64,000 nucleotides of DNA from contig NZ_RJWA01000003.1 of the NCBI RefSeq assembly GCF_003762835.1, positions 558,001-622,000 of the forward strand, read 5' to 3'. The DNA is from Micromonospora sp. HM5-17. Lineage in GTDB: Bacteria; Actinomycetota; Actinomycetes; Mycobacteriales; Micromonosporaceae. The notes under the pieces are model-generated. The model did no database searches. It was not told the DNA's origin and saw nothing but the letters and a program-made list of their open reading frames with translations. This document shows, piece after piece, positions 33,484 to 42,882 of this stretch (within the stretch, counting starts at the first letter, position 1; the number at the start of each line of letters is the position of its first letter). A program made the position numbers and the translations under genes.

Positions 33484-33528
33484 GCGGGGCGCCGGGTTTG
33501 TCCGGGGCGGCGCCGGGTAGCCCTGGGC

Positions 33529-34785
33529 ATGCTGGTTCATCGGCTCGGCGCGCCGAGCGACTTCGATCCGCTGCTGGAGCGGATCGGATCGGCTCGAGTG
33601 GTGATGCTGGGCGAGGCCAGCCACGGGACGTACGACTACTACCGGATCCGGGAACAGATCACCCGGCGCCTCGTCGCCGAGTGTGGCTTCTCGTTCGTGG
33701 CGGTGGAGGGGGACTGGCCGGACTGCGACCTGGTGCACCGGTCGGTGACCGCCGCGCCGGGCGGCGACGCCGACCCGCAGACCGCCCTGGAACGCTTCGA
33801 CCGGTGGCCGACCTGGATGTGGGCGAACGCCGAGGTCGCCCGCTTCTGCCGTTGGCTGCGCGCGTGGAACCTGAACCGGCCGGAGCCGGAGCGGGTCGGA
33901 TTCCACGGGCTCGACGTCTACAGCCTCTGGGAGTCGATGCAGGCCATCCTCGACTACCTGGGCGAGGAGGACCCGGCGTCGCTGGAGGCGGCCCAGGAGG
34001 CGTACCGCTGCTTCGAGCCGTACGGCAGCCGGATCGAGGAGTACGGCGTGGCCAGCCGCTTCGTCTCGGCCCGGTGTGAGGACGAGGTCGTACGCCTGCT
34101 GGCGCGGATGCGCGAGCGGGCCGCGCGGGACGGCGCCGACGCCTTCTCCGCATGGCAGAACGCGGAGGTCGTCGCCGGGGCGGAGAAGTACTACCGGGCG
34201 ATGGTCGGCGGTGGACCGCGGTCGTGGAACGTCCGGGACACCCACATGGCCGACACCCTGGACCGGCTGCTGGAGCGGTACGGCGCGGAGGCGAGGGCGG
34301 TCATCTGGGCGCACAACACCCACGTCGGCGATGCCCGGGCCACCGACATGGCGCCCGACGGCATGGTCAACATCGGCCAGCTCGCCCGGGAGCGGTACGG
34401 GGCCGGGAACGTGGTGCTGGTCGGCTTCGGCAGCTACGAGGGGACCGTCGTCGCCGCGGACCGCTGGGGCGCGCCGTACGAGGTGATGGCGGTGCCACCG
34501 GCCCGGGCCGGCTCGCTGGAGGAGCGGCTGCACACCCTGCTGCCCGACCGGGCCCTGCTGATCCTCTCCCACGGTGACAAGCCGGACTGGCTCGTCGAGG
34601 AGGCGGACCACCGGGCGATCGGGGTGGTGTACGACCCGTCGTTCGAGGCGTGGGGCAACTACGTCCCGACCCGGCTCGGCGACCGGTACGACGCCTTCGT
34701 CTGGTGCGACCACACCACCGCGCTGCATCCGCTGCCCGCGTCGGTCGCCCCCGGTGAGCTGGAGACCTACCCCTCCGGGGTGTAG
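33529..34785 (+). CDS. Erythromycin esterase family hydrolase
   Basis: A 418-aa protein of the Ere/succinoglycan-biosynthesis-like hydrolase family. Conserved blocks: VVMLGEASHGTYDYYRIREQ (E and H of the catalytic site), FVAVEGDWPDCDLVHR, RVGFHGLDVYSLW, VIWAHNTHVGDARATDM and SYEGTVVAADRWG. Members hydrolyse esters, including macrolide lactones in Ere proteins, but most chromosomal homologues have unknown substrates, so resistance is not claimed. Monocistronic, following a dyad repeat; its 3' end abuts a decayed regulator gene. Confidence 0.88.
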   Translation: MLVHRLGAPSDFDPLLERIGSARVVMLGEASHGTYDYYRIREQITRRLVAECGFSFVAVEGDWPDCDLVHRSVTAAPGGDADPQTALERFDRWPTWMWANAEVARFCRWLRAWNLNRPEPERVGFHGLDVYSLWESMQAILDYLGEEDPASLEAAQEAYRCFEPYGSRIEEYGVASRFVSARCEDEVVRLLARMRERAARDGADAFSAWQNAEVVAGAEKYYRAMVGGGPRSWNVRDTHMADTLDRLLERYGAEARAVIWAHNTHVGDARATDMAPDGMVNIGQLARERYGAGNVVLVGFGSYEGTVVAADRWGAPYEVMAVPPARAGSLEERLHTLLPDRALLILSHGDKPDWLVEEADHRAIGVVYDPSFEAWGNYVPTRLGDRYDAFVWCDHTTALHPLPASVAPGELETYPSGV

Positions 34786-35621
34786 CCCTGGCACGGCGGG
34801 TCGGCGAGCCGCCCGGCGAGGACCAGCCGCTCGTACGCCCACCGCGTTGCCCTGCGCGGCGAGATGGCGGGGTGGATGGCGCTGGACAGCGGCTCCAAGG
34901 AGGCCGCCCAGCGGCACATGACACGGGCCGGGAGACTCGCGGCGGCCAGCGGTGACACCCAGCTGACCGCCCAGAGTTACGCGAGCCTGAGCCACGTGGC
35001 GCGGCTGCGGGGCAACGGCGCGGAGGCTCTGGCCCACGCCGAGACCGGCTACGACACCTCCGGAGCGGCCCACCACATGGGCCACTTGCGGCTCGGTTGC
35101 TCATCATGCGTGCGTGTGGCCTGGCGGCATCGGGAGATCCGGCCGGGGCCGTCGCGGTGACAGCGGAAGCGGAGCGGGAGTTCACCAACGGCGGTGGAGA
35201 TGGGTTACCGTGGCCGAGCCCTTTCGACGCGGCATCGTTCGCGTCCGAGGCGGCCTGGTGTTTCCTACGCATTGGCGACCATCCGACGGCGGTCACCTGG
35301 CTGGATCAGGCACTCGTGTACCGAGACGCGAGCCGGATACGGAGTCGTGCCCTCGCACAGCTCATGCTCGCTGTGGCGTTGCTCGGCCAGGGGCGGGTCG
35401 ACCAGGCGTGCGCCCTGGTGGACGAGGCGCTGGAAGCCACCACGAACCTCGGTTCGGCCCTGCTCCTGGAGCATCTACACCATGTCAACGTCCTCCTCGG
35501 ACCCCATCTCCACCGGGTTACCGGAGTTTCGGACACAGCTGCCCGGCTCTCCGAGGCGATCCGGGACCGGACATGGATCGCCACCGCAGCCGTGGTCCAC
35601 GAGGTGTCGGCAACATCCTGA
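34786..35621 (+). pseudogene. Remnant of a TPR-type (NsdA/XRE-like) transcriptional regulator
   Basis: TPR-like helices are readable in two frames: 34837-35090 (YAHRVALRGEMAGWMALDSG, then HMTRAGRLAAASGDTQLTAQ) and 35097-35621 (LIMRACGLAASGDPAGAVAV, HPTAVTWLDQALVYRDASR, RSRALAQLMLAVALLGQGRV). A frameshift near 35090-35100 joins them. The N-terminal helix-turn-helix is absent: the similarity starts just after the esterase stop codon. This is the usual C-terminal half of actinobacterial XRE/TPR regulators. The truncation plus frameshift indicates a dead gene. Confidence 0.72.
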
Positions 35622-36185
35622 CCGCCAGGCCGAGTGACGACATTCCCCTTTACGAACGCGACCGCGCCGCTTGGCACAGGTACCTCGCCGAGGGCAACGC
35701 CAGGCAGGCACGAAAGCGTGTCGGTGCTGACGTCCTCATCCGGGACGAGCGGGGAAGAGTCTTGCTGGTCGACCCGAGCTACAAGCCCGACTGGGATCTC
35801 CCCCGGCATGGCCGAGGCCAACGAGGCGCCACACCGTGCCGCCGAGCGGGAGCTATGGGAGGAACTGGGACTCCACGTACGGCTGCGGACCATGCTCGTC
35901 GTGAACTGGGTCGCCGCGCACGGCCCGTGGGACGACAGCCTCATGTTCATCTTCGATGGAGGAGTCCTCGGTCGCGAGCAGATCCCCAGGCTGCGAATTC
36001 TCGACGAGGAGATCAGCGACTTCCGGTTCTGGACACCCGAGCAGGCGGCCGACCTGCTTCGGCCGTACGTGTGGGCGAGCCTCGAGCAGGCACTTGCCGC
36101 AGTCACGGACGGGAGGCCGCGTTGCCTCCAGACGGCGCGAGACCAGACGGCGTCACCACCGACCGGCCCGGACATCCGACACTGA
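35618..36185 (+). pseudogene. Frameshifted NUDIX hydrolase
   Basis: Frame 2 from about 35618 encodes RPSDDIPLYERDRAAWHRYL and VGADVLIRDERGRVLLVDPS, ending KPDWDLP; the continuation is in frame 3 as GMAEANEAPHRAAE-RELWEELGL, a perfect Nudix box (GX5EX7REUXEEXGU), and ISDFRFWTPEQAADL. The shift falls in a C-run at 35800-35804. The only in-phase start at the expected NTGA overlap with the preceding gene is CTG 35618, not ATG/GTG. The pair TPR regulator-NUDIX is common in actinobacteria and both members are damaged here. Confidence 0.78.
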
Positions 36186-36302
36186 CCACGATCGGCAGCG
36201 GTTGGCCCTCGCCGCCGCCGAGAGGACCGCGGCTGGTCCGAGTCGGTGATGTCGGAGCCGGGTCCTGGCGGGCCGGGCAGGCTCGCCGGTGACGGGGCGG
36301 GG

Positions 36303-36776
36303 TCAGCGGCCCGGGTTGCGGGCCGCGATCGCGGCGTTCAGCGCGGTGGCGAAACCGGTCCAGGCCAGGTACGGCAGCAGCGCCACCCCGGCCAGCCGGT
36401 CGGCCCGCCAGGCCCGGCGGGCGAGGTCGACGTTGGCCGCGTTCAGCGCGACGATCCCGGCCAGGGCCAGCAGCGGGCGCCGGACCCGGAAGAACAGCGC
36501 CGACCAGCCGGCGTTCAGGACGAGGTCGACCCCGTACGCGTACCGGAGGCGGCGGCGCCGGTCGGCCTCGGCGCTGGCGTCCAGCGCCCGGGCGCCGGCG
36601 AGGGCGACCAGCGCGTAGAGCGGGGTCCACACGACCGGGAACGCCGCCCGGGGCGGCTGCCACCGGGGCTTGTCCAGCGACCGGTACCAGGCGGAGTCGG
36701 GGTTGGTGGCGACCGCGCCCGCGGCGGCGGTGACCGCGGTGGCCAGGCCCGTCTTGAGCAGGGTTGAACGGTTCAC
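36303..36776 (-). CDS. tspO: TspO/MBR family membrane protein
   Basis: A 157-aa five-helix membrane protein (tryptophan-rich sensory protein/translocator family). Diagnostic stretches: DSAWYRSLDKPRWQPPRAAF in loop 1, VVWTPLYALVALAGA, and LVLNAGWSALFF in helix 3. It binds porphyrins and related molecules and takes part in tetrapyrrole and oxidative-stress responses in bacteria. Monocistronic; convergent with the decayed NUDIX gene. Confidence 0.9.
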   Translation of the reverse strand: MNRSTLLKTGLATAVTAAAGAVATNPDSAWYRSLDKPRWQPPRAAFPVVWTPLYALVALAGARALDASAEADRRRRLRYAYGVDLVLNAGWSALFFRVRRPLLALAGIVALNAANVDLARRAWRADRLAGVALLPYLAWTGFATALNAAIAARNPGR

Positions 36777-36899
36777 CCGGGTGCGATACCCCGTCCTGGG
36801 CCGACCATCCCTGGCCGGCCGTCCCCGGCCGCGTCCGGCAGGGCCGCCGCCCGATTCGCCGGCCGGTGACGACCAGGCCGAGCCGGCGCGCGTCCGTGG

Positions 36900-38105
36900 T
36901 CACCCGCGTACGCCGCCCACCGGATCGTCGGAGCCGCTAACCGGGTTGTCGTACCGGAACTCGGGTGGGTCGTGCAGCAGGAAGTCGCGGTGGCTGATGT
37001 TCCAGGCGTACGCCCCGGCCATGCCGAACGCGATCCGGTCGCCGACCGCGATCCGGCGTGTCGCGGTGCCGGCGAGCGGGCGGTCGGCCGGTACCCGGGC
37101 CAGGACGTCCTTCGGGGTGCAGAGCTGCCCGACGATGGTCACCGGCCCCGGGCCGGTCGCCGGCCGGGGGTAGGGCCGGTCCCACCGCGCGCGCGGCAGC
37201 ACGGTGAACGGCTGGGAGTGCTGCTTCGCCGCCGGGGTACGCAGGTGGTGCGTGCCGCCGGCCACCACCACGAACCACTCGTCACCGGACGCCTTCACGT
37301 CCAGCACCTCGGTGACGTACCAGCCACAGTAGACGGTCAGGGCGCGGCCCGGCTCGATGCGCAGCACCCGCCCCGGGTACTCGACGCACAGCTCGCCCAG
37401 GGCGGCGCCGTACGCCGGCCAGTCGAACCGGGCGGCCGGGTCGGCGTAGTCGACCGCCATCCCGCCGCCGACGTTCACCTCGGCGGCGTCGAGCGCCTCG
37501 ACCGCCCACGCCACGACCGCCCGTGCCACCCGGGCCGCCTCCGGCGCGGCCAGGCCGCTGCCCAGGTGGGCGTGCACCCCCCGGATCCGGACTCCGGGCA
37601 GGTTGAGGGCGGCACACTCCCGGGCCTGTTCCGGCGACATCCCGAACGGGCTCGGCCGGCCGCCCATCACCAGGCTCGCGGCCCCGAGCACCGGCGCGGA
37701 GTCGGCCGGCACGGGCAGGTTGACCCGGAGCAGGACGTCGGCGACCCGCTGCCGGGCGGTGGCGAGCAGGGCGAGCCGGCGCAGCTCGGTCGGGGACTCG
37801 ACGTGGAACCGGCGTACCCCGGCGGCGAGACCGGCGGCGAGCTCGGCGTCCGTCTTGCCCGGTCCGCCGAACGCGGCCGGGGTGGTGCCCGGCAGAACCT
37901 TGGCCAGGTGCCGTAGCTCCCCGCCGCTGGCCACCTCGAAGCCGGAGACGTACGGCGCCAGGGTCCGCAGGATCTCCGGGTCGGGGTTCGCCTTCATCGC
38001 GTACAGCAGCTCGACACCGGCCGGCAGCGCGGCCCGGACCGCCGCGGCGTGCCGCGCCAGGTCGGCCAGGTCGTAGTGGTACCTCGGCCGGGGCCCGTCG
38101 CTCAC
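36900..38105 (-). CDS. PLP-dependent fold-III decarboxylase of siderophore pathway (PvsE/SbnH-like)
   Basis: A 401-aa alanine-racemase-fold enzyme of the LysA/ornithine-decarboxylase group. PLP Lys38 is in LLYAMKANPDPEIL, the phosphate-binding Gly loop is VNVGGGMAVDY, and the C-terminal barrel has RIEPGRALTVYCGWYVTEVL and CTPKDVLA. GTG 38105 overlaps the adjacent synthetase stop by 4 bp, so it is the last gene of the siderophore operon. In vibrioferrin (PvsE) and staphyloferrin B (SbnH) pathways such enzymes decarboxylate an amino acid or intermediate to make the amine part. It is not the cell's DAP decarboxylase, judged by context. Confidence 0.87.
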   Translation of the reverse strand: MSDGPRPRYHYDLADLARHAAAVRAALPAGVELLYAMKANPDPEILRTLAPYVSGFEVASGGELRHLAKVLPGTTPAAFGGPGKTDAELAAGLAAGVRRFHVESPTELRRLALLATARQRVADVLLRVNLPVPADSAPVLGAASLVMGGRPSPFGMSPEQARECAALNLPGVRIRGVHAHLGSGLAAPEAARVARAVVAWAVEALDAAEVNVGGGMAVDYADPAARFDWPAYGAALGELCVEYPGRVLRIEPGRALTVYCGWYVTEVLDVKASGDEWFVVVAGGTHHLRTPAAKQHSQPFTVLPRARWDRPYPRPATGPGPVTIVGQLCTPKDVLARVPADRPLAGTATRRIAVGDRIAFGMAGAYAWNISHRDFLLHDPPEFRYDNPVSGSDDPVGGVRG

Positions 38106-39670
38106 CGGCGTCCTCCGATCGGGTTGGGAAACGGCAGGTACTCGGCGTGCCGGTCGGCGGCGCGCCGCCAGCGCAACAGCAGGTTCGCCTTGGCCGGCAA
38201 CGGCGCCCCGGCGAGCAGGGCGCGCAGCGGCGGCGGGTCGCCGAGCCGGGCCGACGTCTCGGCCACCACCTCGCGCAGCACCGCCCAGAGCGTCGACTCG
38301 ACCCCCGAACGGGCGTCGGCGAGCGCCCCGGCCAGCTCGACCAGGTGGTTGACGAAGAGGCAGTAGGCGATCCGCTGGAATGCCCGCTCGGGCCCGTACC
38401 CGACCTCCGCCGGCAGCCCGGCCAGCCAGTCGGCCCGACGGCGCCGGTCGAGCTTGACCCCTTCCAGGTCGCGCAACAGCATCCGGACGGGCCGCCGGTC
38501 GGCGTCGAGCACCACGACCACGTTCTGCAGGTGGGTCTCGTGTACCACCCCGTACCGCCACCAGAGGTCGAGCACCGCCGGCACCAGCAGCCGGACGTAG
38601 GCGGTCCACCAGCCGACCGGGTCGGGGACCGCCAGCGGCCCGGCGGCCAGGGCGGCGGCGAGCAACGGCGTCTCGCCGGGGGCGAGGTGTGGGCGGAGTC
38701 CGCCGCGCAGGATCACCCCGTACGTCTCGTCCGGCCCCGGCTCACCGACGGTCCGGTACGCCGGCTCCGGCAGCAGCGCCACCCCGGGCGGCAGCGGCAG
38801 CGTGCCGAGGAGCCGGGTCAGCGCCACCGCGCCGGTCAGCTCGTACCGGGCGTTCTTCCGCAGGCAGTTGGTGATCCGGACGTGCAGGCTGGTCTTGACG
38901 AAGAGGTCGGCGGCGGGGGCGTACAGGGTGCGGACGCTCGCCGTCGGGCGGAGCGGTACGCCGCCGACGCCGAGGTCGCGCAGCCGGGGATCGAGCGGTC
39001 CGGTCAGCGTGAACTGCCACGGGTGCACCGGCAGCGCCACGTGCCCGGCGGGCGGGGCGGGTGGTTCGAGCCGGGCGACCAGCTCGTCGACGGGTCCGGC
39101 CTCGGCGACCAGTGACCGCGGTACGCCGATCCAGCGCAGCCGCAGGCTGGTCCGCAGCTCCGGGGCGTACGCGTTCCAGTCCGCGACGTCGCCGCTGCGC
39201 CACTTCGGCGCCGGGTGCCGGGGGTGCCCGTACACCAGGGACTGCTCCGACGCCACGTACGCGTCGATCGCGGCGTCCCCGGTCGGTGCCGGGTCCGCGG
39301 GCGGACGGAGCGCCAGGATCCGCTCCAGCGCGTCCCGGCTGGCGGTGACCTGCCCGACGAACTCCTCGTTGGCGGCCCCGGTACGCATGGTCAGCTCGGT
39401 GGCGACCAGCCGGGCCAGGTCGACCGTGTCGACCGGCGTCCAGGTCCCGCCGGAGCGCCGCTGCACCGGCCCGGTGTACCGGTGGGCGCCGACCGTCGAG
39501 ACCCGGGCCACCGCGCAGCGCAGCAGGACGTCGCTGTGGGCGAGCCGTACCAGCGCGTACCCGTCGGCGAGCTCGACCCGGTGCTCCGGGCCGGCGACCT
39601 CCCGGGCGACGCAGCCGAGCAGGGTGTGCGCGCTGGCGAGGTCGGCGGCGGAGGAGACGGCGGCGGTCAT
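38102..39670 (-). CDS. IucA/IucC family NRPS-independent siderophore synthetase (second)
   Basis: 522 aa. Family motifs in order: SEQSLVYGHPRHPAPKWRSG, VALPVHPWQF, RPTASVRTLY, KTSLHVRITNCLRKN (substrate/ATP loop), HETHLQNVVVVLD and RDLEGVKL. A C-terminal ferric-reductase-like (FhuF) domain continues to the end. It condenses a carboxylate (citrate or a derivative) with an amine or alcohol using ATP. ATG 39670 overlaps the first synthetase by 4 bp. By gene order it corresponds to PvsD of vibrioferrin clusters (inference). Confidence 0.9.
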   Translation of the reverse strand: MTAAVSSAADLASAHTLLGCVAREVAGPEHRVELADGYALVRLAHSDVLLRCAVARVSTVGAHRYTGPVQRRSGGTWTPVDTVDLARLVATELTMRTGAANEEFVGQVTASRDALERILALRPPADPAPTGDAAIDAYVASEQSLVYGHPRHPAPKWRSGDVADWNAYAPELRTSLRLRWIGVPRSLVAEAGPVDELVARLEPPAPPAGHVALPVHPWQFTLTGPLDPRLRDLGVGGVPLRPTASVRTLYAPAADLFVKTSLHVRITNCLRKNARYELTGAVALTRLLGTLPLPPGVALLPEPAYRTVGEPGPDETYGVILRGGLRPHLAPGETPLLAAALAAGPLAVPDPVGWWTAYVRLLVPAVLDLWWRYGVVHETHLQNVVVVLDADRRPVRMLLRDLEGVKLDRRRRADWLAGLPAEVGYGPERAFQRIAYCLFVNHLVELAGALADARSGVESTLWAVLREVVAETSARLGDPPPLRALLAGAPLPAKANLLLRWRRAADRHAEYLPFPNPIGGRR

Positions 39671-41475
39671 CGGCCCGGCCGGAGGTAGTTGGGCCCGGTA
39701 CGCAGGTAGTACTTGTTGACGTCGGCGCAGCCGGTACGCGACTTCGGCAGCAGCGTCCCGGCGGTGACCATCGCCTTGATCGGCAGGTGGTCGGCGTCCA
39801 GGATCCGCGCGGTGAGCATCCGGGCGGCGGCATCGACGTCCCAGCCCGCGACCCCGGGGGATCCGCCGGCCCAGCGGTCCCGGGTGGCGACCAGCCGGGG
39901 GCGCAGCGCCGCGCCCGGCGACGGCAGCGGCATTCCCCGTGCCGCGAGGTCGCGTAGTGGCGCCGCCGCGGCGAGGTGCAGGGTGATCGTGGTGAAGACG
40001 TCGGCCAGCTCCCCCGGGTCGGTGACCCACATCCGCCCGTCGCGCAGCGTCGGCCCGGGGCGCTGGACCAGCCGGGCCCCGTCGTTGTCCTGGTAGAGCA
40101 GCCGGAGCCGCGCGCCGTCCCGGTCGGTCGGGTCGAGCACCAGGTGCAGGTTCTGCTGGTGCGCCTCCAGCGCGATGCCGTGCCGCAGCCAGAGGTAGCC
40201 GTGCCAGTCGAGCAGCAGGTCCAGGTAGGACGCCAGCAACGGCCACGGGTCCCGGCCGCCGACGCGCTGGGCGACCGTACCGGCCGTCGGGTCGGTGGCG
40301 GCCAGGGCGGCGACCGGCACCACCCGACAGCCGGCCAGCTCGGCCGGGAAGCGGCGGAGCAGGAAGGCCCGAGCGTCGTCGACGTGTCCGTGGACGCTCT
40401 CGTCGGCGTGCAGGATCCGGCCGGCGAACGCCGGTTCCGCGGCGGCGATACCGGTCAGCAGGCGGTGCATCGTGGCCCCGTCATCCAGCGTGCCGGGGGC
40501 GATCGTCCGGACGTTGCGGGCGCCGAGGGTGGCGGTGGCCAACGGCAGCTTCAGGCGGACCTCCGGGGCATGCGCCAGCGCCACCGTCCGCATCGACAAC
40601 GTCGGCCGGACGGCGATCTCGGGCACGTCGGCGGCCACCGGCATGCCCCGGCGGGCGGCGGTGACCGGGTGCACCGGCAGCAGTACGCGGTCGGGGGTCG
40701 GGGCCGCGGGCCACCAGGACGGCAGCGGCCCGGTCAGCGCGAGCGCGGTACGGGGCACCGGTGACCAGCGCAGCGCGAAGGTCGGGGCGTGCTCCGGGGC
40801 GTACCGGAGCAGTTCCGCCTCGGTGAGGCCGTGTCGGCAGCGGCTGGTCGGATAGACCGGATGATCGAGCCGCGCGGCGAGGACGTCGTCGCGCAGCGCT
40901 CCCGCCATCCCGTCCGGGTGCGCCGGGCGGCCGGCGACGATCTCGGCGTGGACCCGGGACGCGGTCCGGGCGGCGAGCCGCCGGGCGATCAGGTCGTCCC
41001 GGCACTCGGCCCGGAACTCCGCCCACCCGGCCTCGGCCTCCGGGTCGCCGACCGGGGTCAGCAGGTCGAGGAGCCCGTCGAGGGTGCGGACCCGCCGACC
41101 CGGGCGGTCGCCCGCCCCGGCACGGTCCTGCCGGTCGGCCGTCCCGGCGCTGTCCGGCTCGGGGTCGACGGGCCGGTCGTCCGATGCGCCGGTCCCGGGT
41201 GCGGCATCGCCGGGGCGCCGGTGGTCCGGCTCGGCGCCGTCGGGCTGGGGGCCGGCGGACCGGTCGAGCACCACGACCTCGGGTCGGGAGCTCCGGACGG
41301 CGTGCTGGAAGCCGTCCGGCTCGACCGGGATCCGCAGCGTCGCGGTCGGGGTGTGGGTCAGCCACCAGCCCGGCTCGGTCAGGCGTCCGTTGCGGGACAG
41401 TCCGAGGTGGTCCTCCCGGAGCAGTGCGTCGAGCACCCGCCGGAAGACGACCCGTTCCGCGTCGTCCACGGTCAT
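39667..41475 (-). CDS. IucA/IucC family NRPS-independent siderophore synthetase (first)
   Basis: 602 aa. Motifs: HPVYPTSRCRHGLTEAELLR, RVLLPVHPVTA, RPTLSMRTVAL, KLPLATATLGARNVRTI, LEAHQQNLHLVLD and YQDNDGARLV. A 60-residue Asp/Arg/Gly-rich insert (residues about 75-135) near the N-terminus is unusual and probably a surface loop. ATG 41475 overlaps the ATP-grasp stop by 4 bp. Position matches PvsB in the vibrioferrin order. It and the second synthetase differ enough to act on the two ends of the molecule. Confidence 0.9.
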   Translation of the reverse strand: MTVDDAERVVFRRVLDALLREDHLGLSRNGRLTEPGWWLTHTPTATLRIPVEPDGFQHAVRSSRPEVVVLDRSAGPQPDGAEPDHRRPGDAAPGTGASDDRPVDPEPDSAGTADRQDRAGAGDRPGRRVRTLDGLLDLLTPVGDPEAEAGWAEFRAECRDDLIARRLAARTASRVHAEIVAGRPAHPDGMAGALRDDVLAARLDHPVYPTSRCRHGLTEAELLRYAPEHAPTFALRWSPVPRTALALTGPLPSWWPAAPTPDRVLLPVHPVTAARRGMPVAADVPEIAVRPTLSMRTVALAHAPEVRLKLPLATATLGARNVRTIAPGTLDDGATMHRLLTGIAAAEPAFAGRILHADESVHGHVDDARAFLLRRFPAELAGCRVVPVAALAATDPTAGTVAQRVGGRDPWPLLASYLDLLLDWHGYLWLRHGIALEAHQQNLHLVLDPTDRDGARLRLLYQDNDGARLVQRPGPTLRDGRMWVTDPGELADVFTTITLHLAAAAPLRDLAARGMPLPSPGAALRPRLVATRDRWAGGSPGVAGWDVDAAARMLTARILDADHLPIKAMVTAGTLLPKSRTGCADVNKYYLRTGPNYLRPGR

Positions 41476-42659
41476 CCGCGGATCTCCCAGCGGTGGGCGG
41501 CCCGGAGGTCGCGGAGGGCGCGGGCGACGGCCGTGGCATCCGGGCCGATGGCGTGCAGCGCCGCCAGGTAGTCGCGGTTGGTGCCGGTCAGTGGGGCGGT
41601 CACCCCGAGCGGTCGGAGCGGTCGGATGCCGAGCCGGGTGCCGTCCGGGGCGACCGCGTCGAGTCGGTCCGGGGCGGCCACCAGCGTGCCGGGGCGGTCG
41701 GCGCAGACGTACTCGACCCGGGCGTGCCGGTCCACCGACCCGGGGTCGGGCAGCGCCGGCAGCGGCGCGCCGGCGTGCACCTGGATGACGTACTCGAAGA
41801 GCGGGACGTCGAGGAGCTCGGCGAGGACGAGGTCCATCCGGTCGCCGATCAGCCGGTAGTTGACCTCGATGATCCGGGCCCGGCCGTCGGCGACGACGAA
41901 CTCGGTGTGGCAGGCGCCGAAGCCGACACCGAGCGCGGCGAGCTGGGCCAGCACCTGGTCGCGTACCGGTCGGGGCAGGTCCGGGGCCCAGTCGAGGCTC
42001 GCCTCGACGAATGTCGGCGGCGAGCCGAGGCCGGTCCGCCAGCCGCCGACGACGGCCAGTTCGCGACCGTCGCCGAGGGTCTCCAGGGTATGCAGCTCGC
42101 CCGGCAGGTACTCCTCGACCAGCAGGGGCAGGCCGGGCCGGCGGTCCCGGATCTCGCCGATCCGGCGGCGCAGCTCGGCCGGGCTCTCCACCAGGTAGAC
42201 GTCCTCGCTCGCCACGCCCTCCCGTGGCTTGACCACCGCCGGGAACGGCACGCCGGCGGCCCGGTCGGGGTCGTCGTCCGGGCCGAGCGCGACCGCCGCC
42301 ACCGTGTCCAGGCCGGCGTCGGCGAGGGTACGCCGGGTGAGGCGCTTGTCCTTGCTCCGCAGGGCGGCCCGCCAGTCCTTGCCGGGCAGGCCGAGATACT
42401 CCGCGACCAGGGCGGTGGGGGTCTGCAGATGGTCGCTGTTGGAGAGCACCGCCATCGGTGGTTCGCCCGACTGCACCACGTCCAGGACTGCCCGGACGTC
42501 CCGGACGTCGGCGCCGACGACCGTGACCCCGGGGCGCTCGGGCCAGGCGGCGGGCTGGTCGGTCAGCACCGTCACCGGTAGCCCGAGCCGGGCGGCGGCC
42601 GGCAGGAAGCCGTCGAGTACCGCGTCGGTCGGGTTGAGCGCGGTCAGGTAGAGCCGCAC
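41472..42659 (-). CDS. ATP-grasp ligase of siderophore pathway (PvsA-like)
   Basis: A 395-aa ATP-grasp enzyme forming an amide bond through an acyl phosphate. Seen: LRSKDKRLTRRTLADAGLDT (before the fold), PFPAVVKPREGVASEDVYLV (ATP-binding Lys), LLVEEYLPGELHTLETL, and TEFVVADGRARIIEVNYRL (metal-binding Glu/Asn). GTG 42659 follows GGAGGAGG at 6 nt and is preferred to the longer frame from 42701. It heads the ATP-grasp/NIS/NIS/decarboxylase set, all joined by 4-bp overlaps. In vibrioferrin biosynthesis an ATP-grasp protein (PvsA) activates one building block. Confidence 0.85.
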   Translation of the reverse strand: MRLYLTALNPTDAVLDGFLPAAARLGLPVTVLTDQPAAWPERPGVTVVGADVRDVRAVLDVVQSGEPPMAVLSNSDHLQTPTALVAEYLGLPGKDWRAALRSKDKRLTRRTLADAGLDTVAAVALGPDDDPDRAAGVPFPAVVKPREGVASEDVYLVESPAELRRRIGEIRDRRPGLPLLVEEYLPGELHTLETLGDGRELAVVGGWRTGLGSPPTFVEASLDWAPDLPRPVRDQVLAQLAALGVGFGACHTEFVVADGRARIIEVNYRLIGDRMDLVLAELLDVPLFEYVIQVHAGAPLPALPDPGSVDRHARVEYVCADRPGTLVAAPDRLDAVAPDGTRLGIRPLRPLGVTAPLTGTNRDYLAALHAIGPDATAVARALRDLRAAHRWEIRG

Positions 42660-42882
42660 GGACAACCTCCTCCGCCGGCCGGAGCACCGGCCGGTCGTCA
42701 CCGGTCACCGAGGTCAGATCGATGTGGGCGGGCGAGCACGCCGGGCGTACCCGGGGTCGCACCCGACGACGCCGACCGGCGGTCGTGCGGGGCCGACGGG
42801 ACACCGCCCGGATCGCCGGGCGCGGCAGGGCGTCGCGGCGCGCGGGGTGGTCGCTCCTGCACCGGGTCGCGACCCGTGGTCG

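Noticed and set aside
33529-34785. Macrolide resistance gene
   Set aside because: The family match is real, but most chromosomal members have no shown resistance role and there is no resistance context.
35114-36292. A 392-codon frame spanning the TPR/NUDIX remnant
   Set aside because: Only a short middle part (NUDIX N-terminus) is meaningful; the ends are out-of-frame readings of the two decayed genes.
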